Of a stretch of 64,000 bases of DNA, positions 9,006 to 17,921 are shown piece by piece. Every line of letters begins with the position of its first letter. Positions within the stretch are counted from its first letter, which is position 1. The stretch lies in NCBI RefSeq assembly GCF_003202285.1, contig NZ_MASW01000001.1, positions 248,001 to 312,000 of the forward strand. Direction: 5' to 3'. The stretch comes from Prauserella muralis. GTDB taxonomy: Bacteria > Actinomycetota > Actinomycetes > Mycobacteriales > Pseudonocardiaceae. The notes beneath the pieces are model-generated. The model made no database searches, had not been told where the DNA came from, and was given only the letters and a program-made list of their open reading frames with translations. Both the position numbers and the translations under genes were made by a program.

Positions 9006-10517
9006 TCAGGCCCGTTCCCGCAGCAGCAGCGCGGCGAGCACCGCGAGCCCGGCGAACACCGCCGCCCCCACCCAGCCGACCGCGTTGAGCCCCCCGGTGA
9101 ACGCCGCGCGTGCCGAGTCGAGCAGGGCGGCTCCGGCATCGCCCACCAGGTCCGGGGCCGCGTTGACGGCACCGGCGAGGCTGTCGCCCGCGGCCTCCGG
9201 AGCCCCTTCCGGCAGCACGACCCGGTCGCGGAACACCGCCGCGCCGATGGTGCCCAGTGTGGCCAGGCCGAGCGCGATGCCGAACTCGTTGCTGGTCTCC
9301 GACACCGACGACGCCGAGCCGGCCTTCTCCGGCGGCGCCGAGCCGATGACGAGGCCGGTGCCGAGTGTCGCGGGCGGTGCGACGCCCACGCAGGCGAGCG
9401 TGAACCCCGCGAGCAGCAGCACGGCCGCCCCGGTGCCACCGGCGTCGACCTGCGTGATGAGCAGGCAGCCCACCGCCGCGACCAGCAGCGCCGCCGTCAT
9501 GACCGGGCCGGGCCGGAACCGCTTCGCCAGGTGCGGCGACAGCTGCGTGCTCGCGATCATCGCCAGCGCCTGCGGGACGAGCCACAGTCCGGCGACCAGC
9601 GGCGACAGCCCGGTGACGAGCTGCAGGTACTGGGGCACGAACAGGAACGTCCCCGCCATCACGACGGCGCCGAGCAGCATGATCAGCAGGGCGGTGCTGA
9701 ACGCGCGGGCCTGGAACAGGCGCAGGTCGAGCAGCGGGTCGGCGAGCCTGCGCTGCCGCCACACGAACACCACGCCCACGGCGAGCCCGGCGGCGACGGC
9801 GCCCGCCGACGACGGCTGCCAGCCGTGCTTGGCCAGTTCCTTGAGGCCGTAGACGACGGGCAGGATGGCCGCCAGCGACAGGCCCACGCTGAGCAGGTCG
9901 ATGCGGCCGGCCCCGGCGTCGCGGTACTCCGGCAACAGGATCGGGCCCACGGCGAGCAGCAGCACCATCACCGGCACGCCGAGCAGGAACACCGAGCCCC
10001 ACCAGAACGCCTCGAGCAGCACACCGCCGACGACGGGACCGATGGCCGTGCCGACCATGAAGCAGCTCATCCACACCGCGATCGCGACGGCGCGCTGGTG
10101 GGCGTCGGCGAACATGTTGCCGATCAGCGCCAGCGTCGAGGGCATCAGCGTCGCCCCCGCGATGCCGAGCAGCGCACGGGCGGCGATGAGCATCTCCGCG
10201 CTCACCGAGTACGCCGCGAGCAGCGACGCGACGGTGAACGCGCTCGCGCCTGCGAGCAGCAGGCGTCTGCGTCCGATCCGGTCGCCGAGCGTGCCCATGG
10301 TGACCAGGAACCCGGCGATGAGGAAGCCGTAGACGTCGAGGATCCACAGCTGCTGGACGCCGCTCGCGCCGAGGTCGGCGCTCAGGTGCGGCAGCGCCAG
10401 GAACAGCACGCTCATGTCGAGTGAAGCCAGCAGGGTCGGCAGCGCCAGCACGGCGAGCCCGATCCATTCCCGGCGCCCCGCGCGCAGGTCCCCTGGCTGG
10501 GTGGTCGCTGTGGCCAT
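9006..10517 (-). CDS. DHA2-type MFS multidrug transporter
   Basis: This 503-aa inner-membrane protein has about 14 predicted transmembrane helices, typical of the proton-driven DHA2 drug efflux family. The cytoplasmic loop motif GTLGDRIGRRRLLLAG near residues 74-89 is motif A, and the fifth-helix motif IGPVVGG is present near 154-160. The ATG start is chosen over one 18 codons upstream because a GAGGAGG ribosome site lies just before it. The gene is divergent from the ECF sigma gene, so the 134-bp gap holds both promoters. Efflux substrate is unknown. Confidence 0.9.
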   Translation of the reverse strand: MATATTQPGDLRAGRREWIGLAVLALPTLLASLDMSVLFLALPHLSADLGASGVQQLWILDVYGFLIAGFLVTMGTLGDRIGRRRLLLAGASAFTVASLLAAYSVSAEMLIAARALLGIAGATLMPSTLALIGNMFADAHQRAVAIAVWMSCFMVGTAIGPVVGGVLLEAFWWGSVFLLGVPVMVLLLAVGPILLPEYRDAGAGRIDLLSVGLSLAAILPVVYGLKELAKHGWQPSSAGAVAAGLAVGVVFVWRQRRLADPLLDLRLFQARAFSTALLIMLLGAVVMAGTFLFVPQYLQLVTGLSPLVAGLWLVPQALAMIASTQLSPHLAKRFRPGPVMTAALLVAAVGCLLITQVDAGGTGAAVLLLAGFTLACVGVAPPATLGTGLVIGSAPPEKAGSASSVSETSNEFGIALGLATLGTIGAAVFRDRVVLPEGAPEAAGDSLAGAVNAAPDLVGDAGAALLDSARAAFTGGLNAVGWVGAAVFAGLAVLAALLLRERA

Positions 10518-10651
10518 CTCGTCCTCCTCGTCGGTTCGGGGGGACAGACCGGGGCCGCGCCGCAAACTCATCGCCGCCGCCGCGATGAGTTCTTTCTGTC
10601 GGGGTGGTCTGTCAGGATGAGGACCTCAGCAGGGGACGAAAGGGCACGGCC

Positions 10652-11692
10652 ATGGCCGATACCGAGGTCGACGACGACTTTCTGCGGCAGGCGGATCCGT
10701 TCCGGAGGGAGCTGCTTGCGCACTGCTACCGCATGCTCGGCTCGCCGCACGACGCCGAGGACCTGGTGCAGGAGACGTACCTGCGCGCGTGGCGGGCCTA
10801 CGACAGGTTCGAGGGCCGTTCCTCGCTGCGTACCTGGCTGCACCGGATCGCCACGACGGCCTGCCTGACCGCGCTGGAGAGCCGGGGCCGCAGGCCCATG
10901 CCGACGGGTCTCGGGGCAAGCTCCGGCCCGGGCGACGACCTGGCGGAACGGCGAGAGGTGCCGTGGCTCGAACCCATCCCGGACGCACGGGCAGGCGCGG
11001 ACGACACCGACCCCGCCGCGATCGTCACCGAACGGGAGAGCATCCGGCTGGCCCTCGTCGCCGCCCTGCAGCATCTGCCGCCCCGGCAGCGCGCCGTACT
11101 GATCCTGCGGGACGTGCTCAAGTGGCGCGCCGCGGAGGTCGCCGACGCCGTGGGCCTCTCCACCGCGGCGGTCAACAGCATCCTCCAGCGGGCTCGCGCG
11201 CAGCTCGCGCAGGCCGCGCCGAAGCAGGACCAGATCACCGAGCCCACCGCCGAGGAGGAACGCCAGCTGCTCGACCGCTACGTCTCCGCGTTCGAGCGCA
11301 AGGACATCGACCAGCTGGTGTCGCTGTTCACCGAGGACGTCGTGTGGGAGATGCCGCCCTACGCCGCCTGGTACGCCGGTACGGACACGGTCGCCTGGCA
11401 TCTCGCCGAACGTTGCCCCGCCCGGCCGGGCGGAGTGCTCATGCTCCCGGTGCGGGCCAACGGGCAGCCCGCGTTCGCGATGTACCTGCGTGATCCCGAG
11501 CGCGGTGACTATGCGGCGTTCACGCTGCAGGTGCTGACCATCGACGGCGCCCGCATCAGCCACGTCGCGAACTTCATGGACGCCGCGGTGTTCGACCTGT
11601 TCGGGCTGCCGCGCAGGCAGCCGGTCCCTGGCTCAGCCCGGGTCGCGGCCGAGGAAGGCGAGCAGCCGGTCGCCGGGCTCGCACCGCGGTGA
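10652..11692 (+). CDS. ECF sigma factor with C-terminal SnoaL-like domain
   Basis: This extracytoplasmic-function sigma factor (346 aa) carries region 2 (about residues 12-80, CYRMLGSPHDAEDLVQETYL) and region 4 (about 130-185, LPPRQRAVLILRD and a helix-turn-helix). A SnoaL_2-like domain follows from about residue 205, beginning LLDRYVSAFERKDIDQLVSLF. This architecture marks the SigG/SigX5-like groups in which the tail replaces a separate anti-sigma factor. No anti-sigma gene is adjacent, in line with that. It is divergent from a drug transporter gene that it could control. Its last 60 bases overlap the convergent downstream gene. Confidence 0.92.
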   Translation: MADTEVDDDFLRQADPFRRELLAHCYRMLGSPHDAEDLVQETYLRAWRAYDRFEGRSSLRTWLHRIATTACLTALESRGRRPMPTGLGASSGPGDDLAERREVPWLEPIPDARAGADDTDPAAIVTERESIRLALVAALQHLPPRQRAVLILRDVLKWRAAEVADAVGLSTAAVNSILQRARAQLAQAAPKQDQITEPTAEEERQLLDRYVSAFERKDIDQLVSLFTEDVVWEMPPYAAWYAGTDTVAWHLAERCPARPGGVLMLPVRANGQPAFAMYLRDPERGDYAAFTLQVLTIDGARISHVANFMDAAVFDLFGLPRRQPVPGSARVAAEEGEQPVAGLAPR

Positions 11693-12187
11693 CACGGCGA
11701 CCGGCTCGGCGAAGCGCCCCGGCCGGTCGGCGTCGGTGACGAACAGCGGGGAGAGCTCCAGCAGGGGCTCTGCGAGGTCGCCGGGGACGGGACGGTCCAG
11801 CCCGCACGCCCTGGCGACGTCCCACCCGTGCACGGTGATCTCGACCGCGCCCGCGGCGGCGACGATGTCGGCGGGCAGGGGCCGGTCCGCGACCCAGACG
11901 GCCGCCTCCCGCTCGACGGCCGCCCACCCGTGGATCAGGGCGCAGGCCCGCTCGCAGAGGCCGCCGACCAGGTCGGCGGGTTCGTCGCCGGACGGCTTCA
12001 GCCCGATGTGGCCCAGGTCGGCGGCCTCGCACAACGTCGCGAGGGAGTCGGTCATGTGCCACAGCAGGTCGCGCAGGACCCACTCGTGGCACGGCGTGGG
12101 GCGGGGCAGGGCCGCGCTGGAGACGTGCCGCAGGCCGCCGAGGGCGTAGCCCACGGCGCGTTCGAGAAGCGCGAGCCCTTCGGCCAT
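11633..12187 (-). CDS. DinB/MDMPI-family protein (TIGR03086-like)
   Basis: This 184-aa protein has the four-helix DinB/mycothiol-dependent maleylpyruvate isomerase fold. The metal-binding histidines are in CHEWVLRDLLWHMTDS near residues 33-48 and in ITVHGWDVARA near 116-126. In actinobacteria such proteins use mycothiol or bind a metal; the reaction of this one is not known. The tail-to-tail overlap of 60 bp with the ECF sigma gene is unusual and puts both 3' ends under antisense read-through. Confidence 0.82.
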   Translation of the reverse strand: MAEGLALLERAVGYALGGLRHVSSAALPRPTPCHEWVLRDLLWHMTDSLATLCEAADLGHIGLKPSGDEPADLVGGLCERACALIHGWAAVEREAAVWVADRPLPADIVAAAGAVEITVHGWDVARACGLDRPVPGDLAEPLLELSPLFVTDADRPGRFAEPVAVSPRCEPGDRLLAFLGRDPG

Positions 12188-12250
12188 CGGCCCTCCCTCT
12201 CGCAGGCGGTCCCCGGTACTGACCCGTCAGGGAGGGGAAACTCATCGCAC

Positions 12251-12392
12251 CCGCGCGAGTCCTGCGCTCCAGCCCGCGAGTCCTGCGCTCCGGCCCGCGA
12301 GTCCTGCGCTCCAGCCCGCGAGTTCTGCGTTGGCGGCCTGCGGCATCGTCGTGAATGCAGAACTCGCGGGCCTGAATGCAGGACTCGCGAGG
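12251..12392. repeat. Intergenic repeat cluster A (GCGAGTCCTGCGCTC family)
   Basis: Four copies of a unit near GCGAGTCCTGCGCTCC occur in tandem at about 21-bp spacing. Two more copies follow in inverted orientation, so the inner pair forms a long stem: CCCGCGAGTTCTGCGTT against AATGCAGAACTCGCGGG. The cluster lies downstream of the SIS gene on the minus strand. The same unit recurs as five tandem copies near position 58806. A role as terminator or mRNA-stability element is inference. Confidence 0.85.
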
Positions 12393-12399
12393 TGTGCCC

Positions 12400-13110
12400 T
12401 CACGCCCCCAGCTCGGGAATCCGGTCCCGGTAGCGGGCGACCAGCTCGGCGTTGCGCTCGTCGCCGCCCGGCACGTTCGCGCTCGTCCAGCGCGGCAGCT
12501 CCACACCGCGCTGCCCGGCCAGCCGGTCGAGCTCGGCGAGCAGCGCCGACCACAGATAGGCACCGAGCACCGTGGACACCGCCGAGGTCACCGGCGCCTC
12601 CGGCGGGTGGACGACGTCGCCCGGCGGCACGCCGGTGTCGAGCACGACCGTCGCGTGCTCGGCCAGCCGGGTTCCCGTCCGGTCGCTCGCCGCCGCCGAC
12701 GCGGGCAGCGACGTCACGGCGATCACCGGCACGTCCCTGGCCAGCGCCTCCTGCGCGATCTCCACCGGATACGGGTTGCGCCCGCTGGTGGAGAACACGA
12801 CCACCGCGTCCGGCGGCACCGGGGCCGCCGCCTTGACCAGAGCCCGGCCCCTGCCCGGCTCACGCTCCACCGCCGAGCTGCGCAGCGCCCCGCCCAGCGG
12901 CAGCACCGCCGGGTCCCACAGCGGCCGCACCGCCGCGAGACCGCCCGCCCGGTAGAACGTCTCGCACACCATGGCCAACGAGTGCCCCGCACCCGCCGCG
13001 TACACGATGCCGTCGCCGGCGACGGTGTCCAGCAGGACGGTGGCCGCGCGGGTGAGCTCCGCCTGCCGTGCGTCCAGCTCGTCGAGCAGTACCCGAACGT
13101 TCTTCCGCAT
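12400..13110 (-). CDS. SIS-domain phosphosugar isomerase-like protein (UPF0309-like)
   Basis: This sugar isomerase (SIS) domain protein has 236 aa. The phosphosugar-binding elements are AAGAGHSLAMVCETFYRAGG near residues 38-57 and the serine-rich VVFSTSGRNPYPVEIA loop near 113-128. Proteins of this UPF0309 type are thought to bind phosphorylated sugars such as N-acetylglucosamine phosphate and are often linked to sugar uptake genes. The neighbour upstream is a transporter, but 157 bp and a repeat separate them. The ATG start chosen begins the conserved helix; the frame is open upstream by composition only. Confidence 0.85.
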   Translation of the reverse strand: MRKNVRVLLDELDARQAELTRAATVLLDTVAGDGIVYAAGAGHSLAMVCETFYRAGGLAAVRPLWDPAVLPLGGALRSSAVEREPGRGRALVKAAAPVPPDAVVVFSTSGRNPYPVEIAQEALARDVPVIAVTSLPASAAASDRTGTRLAEHATVVLDTGVPPGDVVHPPEAPVTSAVSTVLGAYLWSALLAELDRLAGQRGVELPRWTSANVPGGDERNAELVARYRDRIPELGA

Positions 13111-13201
13111 GCGACGCCTCCCGCACTCCGACACCCCAGCTCCCGGTGCCACGCTAGAGCGGAGTCCACGGAGTTGTCCAGACCAATTCCGGCCAGCCGC
13201 G

Positions 13202-13250
13202 CCCAAGGTGACCTTGGGTACCCAGGATGCACCCAAGGTGACCTTCGGCT
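13202..13250. repeat. Two copies of an intergenic palindrome CCCAAGGTGACCTT
   Basis: CCAAGGTGACCTTGG is an odd palindrome. A second copy 30 bp downstream reads CCCAAGGTGACCTTCGG. Both lie in the gap between the transporter stop and the SIS gene start, on the minus-strand transcript. It may be an intergenic repeat family or a regulator operator. I see no further copies elsewhere in this window. Confidence 0.6.
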
Positions 13251-13267
13251 CGGCACCGGCGGGCTGC

Positions 13268-14587
13268 TCAGCTGTGGACGGTGACCTCGTCCCGGTGGGT
13301 GAGGCGCAGCGCGAGCAGGCCACCCAGCGCGGTCGCCAGTGCGAGGGCCACGAGCACCAGTGCCACCGACCACGACTTCTCGTCGCTGGCGATGAGCAGG
13401 GCGCTGGCCACCAGCGGCACGAACCCGCTCACCATGCCGGCGAGGTTCGACGAAATCGCCACACCGCTGTAGCGCAGCTTCACCGGGAACAGCCCGGCCA
13501 GCAGCGCGCCGGACACGGCGTAGGGCACCGACGCGCAGTTGATGCCGACGGCCACGGCCAGCACGACGAGCACCGGGTTGCGCGTGTCGATGGCCCAGAA
13601 CACCGGGAACGCCGCGAGCGCCGAGACCACCCCGCCCCAGAAGCACACCTTGCCGGGCGTGAACCGGTCGGCGAGCCTGCCGCCAATGAGCAGCGTGCCG
13701 ATCTCGACCACCGCGGCCACCAGCGTCGCGCCGAGCATCAGCGACTTGGGCAGGCCCAGCTGGTTGGTGCCGTAGCTGATGACGAACGTCGTGAGCAGGT
13801 AGAAGCCGCCGATGCCGATGAGCGAGGCGGCCAGCCCGACGAGAACCTGCCGCCACGAGCGGCGGAACAGCTCCAGCGCGGGCATCGACGCGCGGTCGTG
13901 CTCGGCGAGCAGTTCGGCGAACAGCGGGGACTCCCCGACCCTGCGCCGCAGGTACAGGGCGACGCCGAGCAGCGGGAACGCGGCGAGGAACGGCAGCCGC
14001 CAGCCCCACGCGTCGAACGTCTCGTCGGGCATGAGCGCGACGAGGTAGAAGCCTCCGGAGGAGAGCAGCGTGCCGATCGGGGAGCCGATCTGCGGCAACG
14101 CGGCGAACCGGCCACGCTGCTCCGGAGGCGCGTGCTCCACCGCCAGGGTCACCGCGCCGCCCCACTCGCCGCCGACGGCGACACCCTGCAGGATCCGCAG
14201 CAGGGTCAGCAGCAGCGGCGCGGCGACTCCGATGGCCGCGAAGTCGGGCAGCAGCCCGATCGCTCCGGTGACCACGCTGATCAGCGTCACCGTGATGAGC
14301 AGCGTGCGGCGGCGGCCGATGCGGTCACCGAGGTGCCCGAACACGACCGCGCCGACGGGCCGCGCCAGGAAGCCGACCGCGAACGACGCGAACGCGGCCA
14401 GCGTCGCCACCGCGGCGTCCTCGGTGGCGAAGTAGAGCCGGTCGAACACGATGGAGGCAGCCGTGCCGTAGAGGAAGTAGTCGTACCATTCGAGCGCCGT
14501 GCCGACGAACGCGGCGAACGCGACCTTGCGGGCCTCGGCGGGATCGGCGGCGGATCGGGTGGTGCGGTGTCCGGTCGTCTCGGTCAC
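13268..14587 (-). CDS. MHS-family MFS transporter (metabolite/H+ symporter)
   Basis: This inner-membrane symporter has 439 aa and about 12 predicted helices. The N-terminal signature FVGTALEWYDYFLYGTAASI (residues about 28-47) and the loop GHLGDRIGRRRTLL near 84-97 place it in the metabolite:H+ symporter family (ShiA/ProP/KgtP-like). LLRILQGVAVGGEWGGA near 134-150 is also characteristic. Substrates are organic acids, betaines or shikimate; this one is unknown. A GTG start with a GGGAGG site is used. The YtcJ-like amidohydrolase lies just upstream on the same strand (16-bp gap) and probably shares its transcript. Confidence 0.9.
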   Translation of the reverse strand: MTETTGHRTTRSAADPAEARKVAFAAFVGTALEWYDYFLYGTAASIVFDRLYFATEDAAVATLAAFASFAVGFLARPVGAVVFGHLGDRIGRRRTLLITVTLISVVTGAIGLLPDFAAIGVAAPLLLTLLRILQGVAVGGEWGGAVTLAVEHAPPEQRGRFAALPQIGSPIGTLLSSGGFYLVALMPDETFDAWGWRLPFLAAFPLLGVALYLRRRVGESPLFAELLAEHDRASMPALELFRRSWRQVLVGLAASLIGIGGFYLLTTFVISYGTNQLGLPKSLMLGATLVAAVVEIGTLLIGGRLADRFTPGKVCFWGGVVSALAAFPVFWAIDTRNPVLVVLAVAVGINCASVPYAVSGALLAGLFPVKLRYSGVAISSNLAGMVSGFVPLVASALLIASDEKSWSVALVLVALALATALGGLLALRLTHRDEVTVHS

Positions 14588-14603
14588 GGTGCCTCCCTGT
14601 GCC

Positions 14604-16232
14604 TCAGGTGGGGACGTTGGCGAACTTGTCCGCGCCATGCACCGCACGGCCCGCGACGAGGGTGGCGAGCACCCCGATGTCGCCGATCGCCGAGGCAGGC
14701 ACGGTGGTCGGGTCGTCGTCGAGCAGCACGAGATCGGCGGCCATGCCCGCGGCGATGCGGCCTCGCACGTGCTCCTGGTGTGCCGTCCACGCGGCGTGGA
14801 CGGTGTAGGCGCGCAGCGCCTCGTAGGCGTCGACGCGCTCGTCGGCGCTGAGCACGGCACCGGCCTTGCTCAGCCGCTCCACCATGGAGCGCATGCCGAG
14901 CAGGGGCGCGCCGACCGAAACGCACGGCCGGTCGGAGCTGCCCGGCACGATCAATCCGGCATCCACAAAGGACTTGTGCCGGTACAGCCACGGCACCCGC
15001 TCGGGGCCGACCGCCTCGACCATGGTGTCGCCGATCTCGTAGAGGAACCGCGACTGCGGCACGGGGATGACCCCGAGCGCCGCCATGCGCTCCAGCTGGT
15101 CGGGCCGCACCATCGCGGCGTGCTCGATGCGGTGGCGCACGTCTGGCCTCGGCAGTTCCCGCTGTGCCTGCTCGAAGACGTCCAGCGTCAGATCGATGGC
15201 GCGGTCGCCGATGGCGTGCGCGGCGATCCGCCAGCCGCCGTGGTGGGCGGCGAGCATCCGCTGGCGCAGCACCTCGGGGTCGTCGCCGAGCACGCCCACA
15301 CCGCCGTGTCCGTGGAACGGCTCGGTGACGGCGGCGGTGCGGCTGGACAGCGCACCGTCGGTGAAGATCTTCATCGGCCCGATGCGCAGGAAGTCGTCGC
15401 CGAACCCGGTCCGCAGGCCGAGGTCGAGCCCATGGGCGTCGGGCCCGACCGGGTGCAGCACCTCGCTCGCCGGCATCAGCTCCACGCGCAGCGGCAGGTC
15501 ACCGCGCAGCCGGGCCAGCTGGTAGGCCGCCGCCTCGGCCGGGCTGTGGCCGATCCAGCCCCCGCCGATGCCCGCCTCGGTGACGCGGGTGAGGCCCTCG
15601 GCCACGTAGACCCGCGCGGCGCGCGCGATCGCGGCCGCCAGCTCCTCCACCGGGTAGGGCTTCACCAGCGCGTCCACCAGCTGCTGTGCCTGCTCGGCCA
15701 GCAGGCCGGTCGGCTCGCCCTGCTCGTCGCGCTCCACGACCCCGCCCTCGGGCACCGTCGCCGAACCGTCCAGCACACCGGCCTGCGCGAGGATGTCGCT
15801 GCTGGCCACGCACATGTGCGCCGACCGGTGCTTGAGCCACACGGGGCGGCCGCCGCCCGCGCGGTCCAGCTCGGCGCGGCTCGGGTGCCCGCCGAGCACG
15901 AAGTCGTCGTAACCGGAGCCGATCACCCAGCCGTCGGAGGGCAGCGCCGCCGCGCGCGCCGCCACCGCGTCGTACAGCTCCTCCCTGCTGCGCAGCCCGG
16001 ACAGGTCCAGCTCGGCCAGCGAGAGGCCGTACCACACCATGTGGTTGTGCGAGTCGGCGAAGCCGGGGGCGAGCACGGCGCCGTCGCAGTCCACGACCGC
16101 GCGCGCCGGGACGTCGGCCACCTCATCGTCGACGCCGACGATCCGCCCGTGCAGCACCCCGACCGTGCCGGCCGTCGGCCGCTCGCTGGTCATGGTCAGG
16201 GCTCGCACGTCGCGCAGCAGCAGGTCAAGCAC
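14604..16232 (-). CDS. YtcJ-like amidohydrolase (Amidohydro_3)
   Basis: This amidohydrolase has 542 aa and belongs to the YtcJ/LAF3 class. Metal-binding elements are APGFADSHNHMVWYG near residues 55-69, the carboxylated-lysine region KIFTDGALSSRTAA near 292-305, HAIGDRAID near 341-349, and the histidine in RHRIEHAAM. A typical adenosine-deaminase-like barrel is expected. It probably hydrolyses an amide or cyclic imide. It sits between an MHS transporter and urease-like genes on the same strand, with short gaps, which suggests a nitrogen-compound scavenging operon: uptake, opening of an amide, then urea-like hydrolysis. That pathway is inferred from context. Confidence 0.88.
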   Translation of the reverse strand: MLDLLLRDVRALTMTSERPTAGTVGVLHGRIVGVDDEVADVPARAVVDCDGAVLAPGFADSHNHMVWYGLSLAELDLSGLRSREELYDAVAARAAALPSDGWVIGSGYDDFVLGGHPSRAELDRAGGGRPVWLKHRSAHMCVASSDILAQAGVLDGSATVPEGGVVERDEQGEPTGLLAEQAQQLVDALVKPYPVEELAAAIARAARVYVAEGLTRVTEAGIGGGWIGHSPAEAAAYQLARLRGDLPLRVELMPASEVLHPVGPDAHGLDLGLRTGFGDDFLRIGPMKIFTDGALSSRTAAVTEPFHGHGGVGVLGDDPEVLRQRMLAAHHGGWRIAAHAIGDRAIDLTLDVFEQAQRELPRPDVRHRIEHAAMVRPDQLERMAALGVIPVPQSRFLYEIGDTMVEAVGPERVPWLYRHKSFVDAGLIVPGSSDRPCVSVGAPLLGMRSMVERLSKAGAVLSADERVDAYEALRAYTVHAAWTAHQEHVRGRIAAGMAADLVLLDDDPTTVPASAIGDIGVLATLVAGRAVHGADKFANVPT

Positions 16233-16244
16233 AGCAGGTTCCTC

Positions 16245-17921
16245 TCAGGCCAGGTGGTGCAACCGTGTCAGCGGCAGCGTAGGCGCTCGGTGCACGTCCA
16301 CGGCGGTGCCGTCGACGTGGACCGGGCCCGGCTCCACCGGCACCTGCACGCGGGGCGTGGCCGTGTTGCGGACCATGTCGGCTCTGGTGAGGTTGCGGCT
16401 CTCCCGGACGGGCACGTAGCGCGGACCGCGGGGCAGCCGCGCCCGCTCGGCCGCGTCGGCGACAAACACAGTGGACAGTGCACGCGGCGCGGCACCGAGC
16501 CCGCCGAAGAACGGGCGCATCACCCTCGGCTGGGTGAGCCGCGTCGAGCCCGACCCGGAGCCGCTGGCACCCCACGCCACGAACCCGGACTTGATCACCA
16601 GGTCAGGCTCGGCGCCGAACCACGCCGGCTGCCACAGCACGATGTCGGCGAGCCTGCCCGGTGACAGCGACCCGACCTCGTGGGCCATGCCGTGCGCGAT
16701 CGCCGGGTTCAGGGTGATCTTGGCGAGGTAGCGCAGCACCCGCTCGTTGGCGGGCCGGTCCGGTCCCGTCTCCCCCGCGAGCGTGGCCTGCACGTGCGCG
16801 AGCTGCCAGGTGCGCCGCGCCGTCTCGGCGATGCGGCCCATACCCATCGAGTCGGAGTTGACGATGCTGATGGCGCCCGAGTCGTGCAGGGCGTTCTCGG
16901 CGGCGATGGCGTGCTCGCGCACGCGGCTGCCCGCGATGGCGTGGTCACTGTCCAGCAGTGCGTGTCCCCTGTGGACGGTCATCGTCATGGGCAGCAGCTC
17001 GCTGACGGTGGCCGGAGTGAGCGGCAGCGTCGGCGTCGTCGACGATGTGAGCACGTGCGGGCTGCCCACGATCTCCAGCAGGTCGGGATGCCCGCCGCCG
17101 CCCTCGACGTGGTAGGCGTGCACGGTGCGGCCCCGCGTGGCCTCCAGGGTGTCGGTGAGGTAGCCGGACTCGTTGAGCGTGTCGGTGTGCAACGCGACGG
17201 GCAGGTCGGCGTCCTCGGCGACGGCGAGGCAGGTGTCCACGATGGAGGGTGTCGCGCCCCAGTCCTCGTGGATCTTGAACCCGCCCGCGCCCGCGAGCAC
17301 GGCCTGTTCCAGCAGGTCGTCCGACGACGAGGAGCCGCGGGCCAGGAACGCGACGTTCACGGGGAGGTCCCGCCAGGAGTCGATCATCGTGTGCAGGTTG
17401 TGCGCGGGGTTGGCGCCCACGTCCCACACGCCGCCGAGGCCCATGCCGACGAGCGACGTCACGCCCGCGGCCAGCGCGGAGGGCACCACCTCGGGACTGG
17501 AAAGGTGGACATGGGAGTCGACGATGCCGGGCGTGGCGATCATGCCCTCGCCGGTGATCATCGCGGTGTGCGAGTCGACCACCAGCTCCACGTCGTCCAT
17601 GGCGTCCGGGTTGCCCGCCCTGCCGACACCGACGATGCGGCCGTCCTTGACGCCGATGTTGGTCTTGCGCACGCCCAGCAGGGGGTCGAGCACCAGCACA
17701 CCGAGCACCACGAGGTCCAGCGCGCTGTCGCGGCCCGCCCTCGGCGTGACGAGCAGGCCGTCGCGGGCGGTCTTGCCGCACCCGCCGAGCAGTTCCTCGC
17801 CGGGCTCGCTGTCGTCGTGCTCGACCCGCACCCACAGGTCGGTGTCGGCGAGCCGCACCAGGTCGCCGGTGGTGGGCCCGTACAGGGCGGCGTAGCGGTC
17901 GCGCGGCAGCCGGGCCGTCAT
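16245..17921 (-). CDS. ureC: Divergent urease alpha-subunit (UreC-like)
   Basis: This 558-aa protein aligns along its length with urease alpha subunits (usually about 567 aa). Key residues are kept: the metal histidines in DSHVHLSS, the carbamylated lysine and histidine in FKIHEDWG, histidines in LHTDTLNESG and YHVEGGGGH, the catalytic histidine in TVHRGH, the arginine in AGSRVR, and the metal aspartate in NSDSMGMGR. The mobile-flap cysteine-histidine of classic urease (CHHLD) is replaced by valine plus HRGH. No accessory gene (ureD/E/F/G) is adjacent. It may be a urease with remote maturation genes or a urease-fold enzyme for another substrate. Confidence 0.85.
   Translation of the reverse strand: MTARLPRDRYAALYGPTTGDLVRLADTDLWVRVEHDDSEPGEELLGGCGKTARDGLLVTPRAGRDSALDLVVLGVLVLDPLLGVRKTNIGVKDGRIVGVGRAGNPDAMDDVELVVDSHTAMITGEGMIATPGIVDSHVHLSSPEVVPSALAAGVTSLVGMGLGGVWDVGANPAHNLHTMIDSWRDLPVNVAFLARGSSSSDDLLEQAVLAGAGGFKIHEDWGATPSIVDTCLAVAEDADLPVALHTDTLNESGYLTDTLEATRGRTVHAYHVEGGGGHPDLLEIVGSPHVLTSSTTPTLPLTPATVSELLPMTMTVHRGHALLDSDHAIAGSRVREHAIAAENALHDSGAISIVNSDSMGMGRIAETARRTWQLAHVQATLAGETGPDRPANERVLRYLAKITLNPAIAHGMAHEVGSLSPGRLADIVLWQPAWFGAEPDLVIKSGFVAWGASGSGSGSTRLTQPRVMRPFFGGLGAAPRALSTVFVADAAERARLPRGPRYVPVRESRNLTRADMVRNTATPRVQVPVEPGPVHVDGTAVDVHRAPTLPLTRLHHLA

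Noticed and set aside
16245-17921. Pseudogene reading of the UreC-like gene because of lost flap residues
   Set aside because: The frame is full length with all metal ligands, catalytic histidine and arginine kept, and codon bias is normal.
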